A DNA stretch of 64,000 nucleotides, taken from the NCBI GenBank assembly GCA_947044405.1, contig CAMRHE010000063.1, positions 4,142,501-4,206,500 of the forward strand, given 5' to 3'. The notes below the pieces were generated by a model. The model had not been told where the DNA came from. It saw nothing but the letters and a program-made list of their open reading frames with translations, and ran no database searches. Position 1 is the stretch's first letter; each line of letters opens with the position of its first letter. Source of the stretch: Leptodactylus fallax (Eukaryota; Chordata; Amphibia; Anura; Leptodactylidae). Positions 58,101 to 64,000 of this stretch are shown one piece after another. The position numbers and the translations under genes are program-made.

Positions 58101-59060
58101 CACATAAAAATGCACAAACAAAAAAACCCTCCAAAAAACGAATACCTTGCCCTGTTTCTCGACAGTCCCTGGTCAATTTAGGAGTAGGAGGCACGGTGTA
58201 TTGACATCACTACAACACCCCTGCCTTTTGTGGTGTAAATAATTCACAAGCCTCGAGTTAGCAACTCCTTGCAAATGGCCTTTTATTATGCTGTCCTAGC
58301 CTTTTTCCCAAAAAAGGGGCATGAATATGGACCCCCGCCAGCTTTATCATCATTTATGCCATGAGCTGGCGTAGAATTCTGTTCAGGGAGGTTGCATCTG
58401 ATTTATGAGGTGACACTCTACCCATGGTTTGCTATAGAAAATACATTCTGCAACAGTTTCTCCAACATTGGACTATTTAAAATGCTTACTTTCAAGGAGC
58501 TGTCCAGGATTAAAAAAAAATTTGCTTTTATTTTTCCAGAAACAGCGCCACCACTGTACATGGGCTATATATGGTATTGCAGCAATTCATGTGATTGTGG
58601 CTAATCTGCAATACCAGACACAGAATTTGTGACATGGACAGATGTGGCCCTGGTTCTAGGAATAAAACAGATTCTATTTGCTTATCCTTGACATCCCTTT
58701 TAGAAACAAGGACAAATTGCTCATAACTGTAAAAATACCTTAGTCCATCTGGTCCAAAAAATGTCCTAGAAAAAATATCAGTGCGAGGGCTACAGGCTTT
58801 GTTCCTGTGTGAAATTACTACTGTCTTTCAGTGGCTATGACTGTTATATGGCGCTACTTTATGGCGACATTATCCAATCCCATAAACCTATTTAATTGTT
58901 CTGCTCTTAATACAGACAATTTACTAGGGCCGCATCCCAATCTGCTCTAATCTCCACATCAGTTCGTTGAAGTACTGAGCTGAGGACTATTCCTCCTTGT
59001 CTGTACGCCTATACCAGTGGCCTTGTAGCATTACTAGTAGTAGTAGGAGTAGTAATAGTA
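58101..59060. other. No gene; short repeat at 58320-58420
   Basis: gagctggcgtagaattctgt belongs to the ttatgccagct/ggcgtagatttct family. Otherwise featureless. Confidence 0.35.
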
Positions 59061-59835
59061 GTTAGTAGTAGATTCAATGGGGCAGATTTATTATATGTTC
59101 GTTTTCTGGTGTACAAGGCATAAAAAGTTGACAATTTTTTGTGTACATTGGGTTTTTGCAAAAAAAAAAAAATATATTTTTATTTATTGTGTCACCCTTG
59201 CCACTTTCCCAAAAAGCAGATTTATTATGCTTTCCACCAGTTATGAGCTGGCGTAGATTTCTCTTCATTTGCATGTACCAGGGCAGGGTACGTTTAATTT
59301 ATGAAGAGGCATGCACCCATAAAAGCTCCCCCATTATTCCTTGCTCGGCAGTCATGTGGCATACAAGGCATAAAAAAGTCTGCAACTTTTTTCTATTCTT
59401 TGCCACCTACGCCTCTTTAATAGGTGGGGGATATTAAGGACCAGGACCACAATTAACCCAAATCCGTGAAGAGATGGAATGTGGGAAAAATCCGTGCTTA
59501 CCAAGATGTCATTTAGAGATCCTTTATTGATACCAGAGGGCACAACGCGTTTCAGAACGATAAATTGCTCCTTTTTCAAGTGCATACATTGATGCCTACA
59601 CACCTAGGCTGAACTTGCCAGGTTTAAATAGCAAAGACACAAAATGGATCTTTAATAGGTGGGGGGCGCGACATGGGTATGTGTGCTACATTTATTATCA
59701 TTTACGCTAACTTTCTGGCGTAAATGATGACTGAAATCTAAGTCAGCTGAGCTATGAAGAGGGGCGCACATCCTTATAAACGAGAGGCACCCTCCACCGG
59801 TTATGGGTGAATACGCCAGTCTTCATAAATCTCCC
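59061..59835. repeat. Tandem run of ggcgtaaatga/ggcgtagattt repeats split by a GCGTTT repeat
   Basis: Family pieces at 59080-59330 and 59690-59835 surround a different repeat at 59425-59640. That repeat contains gatcctttattgataccaga, cacaacgcgtttcagaac and tgctcctttttcaagtgcat. The arrangement suggests insertion of the second family into the first. Confidence 0.45.
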
Positions 59836-60924
59836 ACTTTGGTTTCCAACAAGGAAATACAGTATATTGCAAGAACCTAGATCACTTAAAGCAATGGTCT
59901 CCAACGTGTGGCTCCAAAGTTGTTATAAAACTACAACTTCAAGCATGCTGCGGGCTGCCAGGGCACGCAGGGATTTACTTTTTGCAATAGCCAAAAAAAT
60001 GCAGACTATAAATCACTAGTTATAAGTGATGTTCACGCAAGTGACTTGTAGGAAATATTGGTCAAAACTAAAAGTTATATCAGTCTTCACAAAAATGGAG
60101 CAGTTATGCAGCAATTAAAAAAAATTTGGAAAAAAAAGCCAACAAAAATGTAAAAAAAACCCGAAAAAACCCACAGATTCATGTACATACACCCTTATAT
60201 AAAATTATCAAAAATGGTCTACCAGAAACACTGTAATATTTATGAGCCATGTTTGCTGTTACAGCTCATCCAATAGCCAGCTTACACAAACCCTGAAAGA
60301 ATATAGCGTTGGGCGAACCTGGCGAGATTCATCTTGTGAATTTTCACCTGGCTGTCTTGTTTGAGGCTGAACTTGTTTAGTTCAAACAACTTCTATACTC
60401 TGTAGTCTAACAGTGGTTTGTGGGTGCTGAACCCCAAAAATGTTCATAATTTGGTAAGTCACTTTCCGCAAAAACCACCATAACAAAATTAAAGCAATTT
60501 TCTAGTCAGGAAGTCCAAGATGTTATGTAAGTCAGTAGCTACAGAGAATGCCTACCTGCTATTTCTCAGTGCTCAGATCTTGCTCCTTGGCTGCTTTTTA
60601 GCTTGGCTCCATTAGGATAGGACTGTGATCTGTGACTACAGTTTAGTGATAGTGCCTACACGGAGTCAGAGTAGTCTAAGACACACCTCCTGTCTCATCA
60701 TTGGTTCAGACTGCTGTTTTCTCCCCCCCTGCAACTCTGCCTCCTCATATTGGCTGTCCATGACATGTTCACCAGATGACCAGTGTACAGACAGCTGGTT
60801 TCTGTTACAGTGTGGAATAAAAAGTGCCGATTGCTGTACCTCCAGTGACAAAGAAAATAATGATCAAGAAATTACACGTATACTTAGGAGTTGTAGCCTA
60901 TGCAAGAGGGAGCACAAGGGGCAG
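59836..60924. other. No gene; one GGGCGAACC fragment
   Basis: gttgggcgaacctggcgaga at about 60309 is related to the ends of 30712-31303. No coding feature. Confidence 0.35.
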
Positions 60925-61065
60925 CCTTAACTCGGCAGGGAAGTTGTTCCCCCAATCTTGGAGAACTAAGTACAGATCTTCTGTGGATGTAGGCTTGCTC
61001 CAATCCTTCTGTCCCTTCACATAATCCCAGACAGACTGGATGATGTAGAGATCAGGATCTGTGGC
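60925..61065 (-). pseudogene. Tc1-like transposase, C-terminal fragment (copy 2)
   Basis: The minus strand reads DPDLYIIQSVWDYVKGQKDW then SKPTSTEDLYLVLQDWGNNF, homologous to 8945-9150 at most positions. Gln again replaces the expected catalytic Glu (IIQSVW), which shows that the loss preceded the spread of the two copies. Upstream the frame runs into inverted 3'-end sequence and not the rest of the gene. The fragment stops at 60925 where unrelated DNA begins. Confidence 0.75.
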
Positions 61066-61245
61066 GGCCATATCATCACTTCCAGGACTCCTCCAGCAAA
61101 GGAGAAAGGTCTCACCAAATATTGATGGGATTAGATTTCTCTTTTCTTCATTCACTTCATTTTGTTAAATGACAAAATTATTATTAAGCCTTCTCTTTTT
61201 GATAGCATTCGCACTTTGTAGAATTTTTTGGTACATGCGCCTAAA
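60925..61245 (-). mobile_element. Rearranged Tc1-like element, second copy
   Basis: Minus-strand transposase C-terminus (60925-61060) is followed on the plus strand by the element's own 3' end (61107-61245: aaaggtctcaccaaatattg, agccttctctttttgatagc, cctaaaacttttgtc). The junction tcacttccaggactcctcc is the same as in 8810-9345, so both copies descend from one rearranged founder. Confidence 0.7.
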
Positions 61246-61255
61246 ACTTTTGTCT

Positions 61256-61452
61256 AAGGCTGGATTGACAATTGCGGAGAATCCACTGCAGAATCCATTT
61301 AAAATCAGTATAAAGCCGGCGGAACCTAGTAGTCTATGGGGTCTGCGGGTTTCCACGTGTTACCACTTTTTAAGCGAACAGGGTCTTCGTCAATTCGGGT
61401 CCCCATGCAGACCCGAACGACAGAAACCCTTAGGCTAGTGTGAACCTAGCAT
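61256..61452. repeat. gtctatggggtctgcggg repeat
   Basis: Starts ctaaggctggattgaca and ends ttaggctagtgtgaacctag; the inner part matches 33486-33600. Confidence 0.55.
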
Positions 61453-61955
61453 AAGATGAAATACTACTTAACTATTATAACTATTAAACTATTATTTTCT
61501 GATAATTGGTCGCTCAGTAAGGAAGTTTCAAGCACATTCACAAATACATTAAAAAAGTATCAGGTGGTGCTGCAGAGAATTTTCTAGTAGCCGAGGTAAA
61601 TATTATGACGTGCACACACTAATAACCTTAGGATGTGACATAAACATCTCCGCTCGAAGAATCTCATGGTCATAGGTATCAAAACAATTTTACAGCAGAC
61701 AGTAAAACATTCCAGATATTGTATAAGCAAACAATGGGGCGATAGAAATACTTATCTCGTGATGGAAGCGACGTAGGATCATTGTTCTTCCTCTATTTTA
61801 TGGAATAGAATTACAATTAATAAAATTCTCTATGTAGGGAATATGTCAACATTCTGAATACATTGTGTATGACGCAAAAAGACTTAGGAGATTTGTCTTC
61901 AATTCTCAATGATTAAAAACATTGTGTAATAGTATGTCCTCAGGAACGCAGGTAA
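61453..61955. other. No gene seen
   Basis: No recognised feature. Confidence 0.35.
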
Positions 61956-61959
61956 TTAA

Positions 61960-62230
61960 AGGGGTTTTTAATGGCTAAAAATATTGATGGTACACAGAGA
62001 ATGGAGCAGGAAGCAGATAGCGCCATTCTCAGTGTAGTGACCAAACCAGGTTATTACAGATTAGGGAGCTAAGCTGCAGTACCTCAGTTCTTCCACTACA
62101 CAAAGAACAGAGCTGTCTGCTTCCTGCTCCATTTTTCGTAACAGCTGATAGGTGGGGATTTGGTTGTCAGACCCCGACTGATCTAATCCTAAGGATAGGT
62201 CATCAATATTTTTAGCCCAGAAAAACCCTT
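61960..62230. mobile_element. Foldback MITE, TTAA on the left
   Basis: TTAA at 61956-61959, then aggggtttttaatggctaaa and aatattgatgg; right end inverted agggtttttctgggctaaaa and atattgatgacctatcctta. Inner ggagcaggaagcagatagcg pairs with ctgcttcctgctcc. Confidence 0.75.
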
Positions 62231-63218
62231 TTCCATACACCTTGCTGTACTATTAGCTCAAGGTGATCATGTGGCACGATCACCAGCGAGAAGATAACTG
62301 CCATACACAGCCATGATGTCACAAGGACTAGGATTGGAGAAAGCTCAGATCCCAGCAGTTAACCTTTTAAGTTCTGCAACCAAGTGTGAACACAGGACTA
62401 TAAAATTGGGTCCCTCCTTTGTACCAGTAACCACCAATCTTAGGGACATGATGGACTGGGCCATTGGCACAATGGAGACAAACTGGGATCAGAAACCATC
62501 CACTGGGCTGCCTCATGTAAAAGCCTGTGAAAGTATAAGTACGCCAATGTATTGTAAGTAAAACGAAATAATGTAAAATGAAAGTCCTTTTGTGGGATCA
62601 AAAAGTTAAATGAAATAAAATAAAGTATTATTAAAACATGATAAAAAATAACCATTAAATGTGTATCAAAATATATACATTTTAAATTTAGAGTTGGACA
62701 ACATACAAAACAATGGGAAAAAAGGCAGAATATAGATACACATAAAAATAAACTACAACTTGCTCTCCAAAAATCAATACCCTACATTGCTGCACTGATG
62801 CAAAAAAAAAAAAATTGAGGATTGTGAAAAAAAATTTGTGCAGTTCTAAAGGCTAAGCTAAAATTGTAAATAATGGATCTTGGTTTATCTTCTTTTTGTC
62901 AGGTCGGTTCTATTCTGTATGTGAGGAAGCTTGGTAACAACTAACATGGCCACCACTGGGGTTCTTAAAGGGACGCGTTCTATTCCATTGGGTTTTGGTG
63001 TTTAAGACAAAAATAATAACATAGTCTGCAACATTATATTTGCTGATAGAGACTGGAAAGACCCCCTAAATAGAAGACATACATACAGGGTAGCAGAGTG
63101 TAGCGGCTGTAGTTATTTGTGTGTCTTTTCCAGCAGACTCATCCTCATATGTAATGTCTATGTAATAAATAACAGTCTGATAAGTGGAGAAGGAAACATA
63201 TTTCTTTAATAAGATATA
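62231..63218. other. No gene seen
   Basis: An 82-codon frame at 62313 has no identified domain; 62600-62880 is A-rich. Confidence 0.35.

Positions 63219-64000
<782 letters not shown>

Overview
The window looks like intergenic or intronic DNA from a vertebrate nuclear genome, most probably an anuran amphibian. That is inferred from its dispersed-repeat families (TTAA-flanked foldback MITEs, hAT-like GGGCCCC elements, Tc1/mariner relics of several lineages, an L2-like LINE, a tRNA-type SINE, large GATA arrays) and not from any host gene. I found no convincing host exon, structural RNA gene, CRISPR array or bacterial/viral gene cluster. Every recognisable protein signature belongs to a transposon, and every one is broken.

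Layout. 1-10 kb: foldback MITEs, hAT-like fragments, a 50-bp minisatellite, a 763-bp foldback and a rearranged Tc1. 10-20 kb: more MITEs, an internally deleted Tc1 with both ends and TA flanks (11159-12094), a 24-bp minisatellite split by a LINE (13965-15190), and a Tc1 relic of another lineage (19775-20302). 20-31 kb: a 740-bp foldback (21146-21885); a nest in which an LTR-like insertion and a MITE sit inside a foldback (23248-24664); a SINE with a target duplication; a complete hAT-like element with a perfect 8-bp duplication (25430-26322) carrying two minisatellites and two 38-bp hairpins; GATA arrays; the longer LINE copy (29439-30634). 31-50 kb: the 38-bp hairpin family, GATA/GAAA/TATC arrays with hairpin modules, a satellite-like trimer interrupted by a SINE, and a 30-bp minisatellite of about 570 bp. 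50-64 kb: a Tc1 of a fourth lineage (51232-51745), more MITEs, a second rearranged Tc1 (60925-61245) and a Tc1 copy running off the right edge (63219-64000).

Nothing here works as a gene circuit. The structure worth study is the architecture of nonautonomous repeats: a recurring 38-bp perfect or near-perfect hairpin, hAT-like elements that carry tandem arrays, hairpin modules embedded in GATA microsatellites, and several layers of insertion that give a relative chronology. All family assignments are from memory and visual comparison; boundaries without a stated target duplication are approximate.
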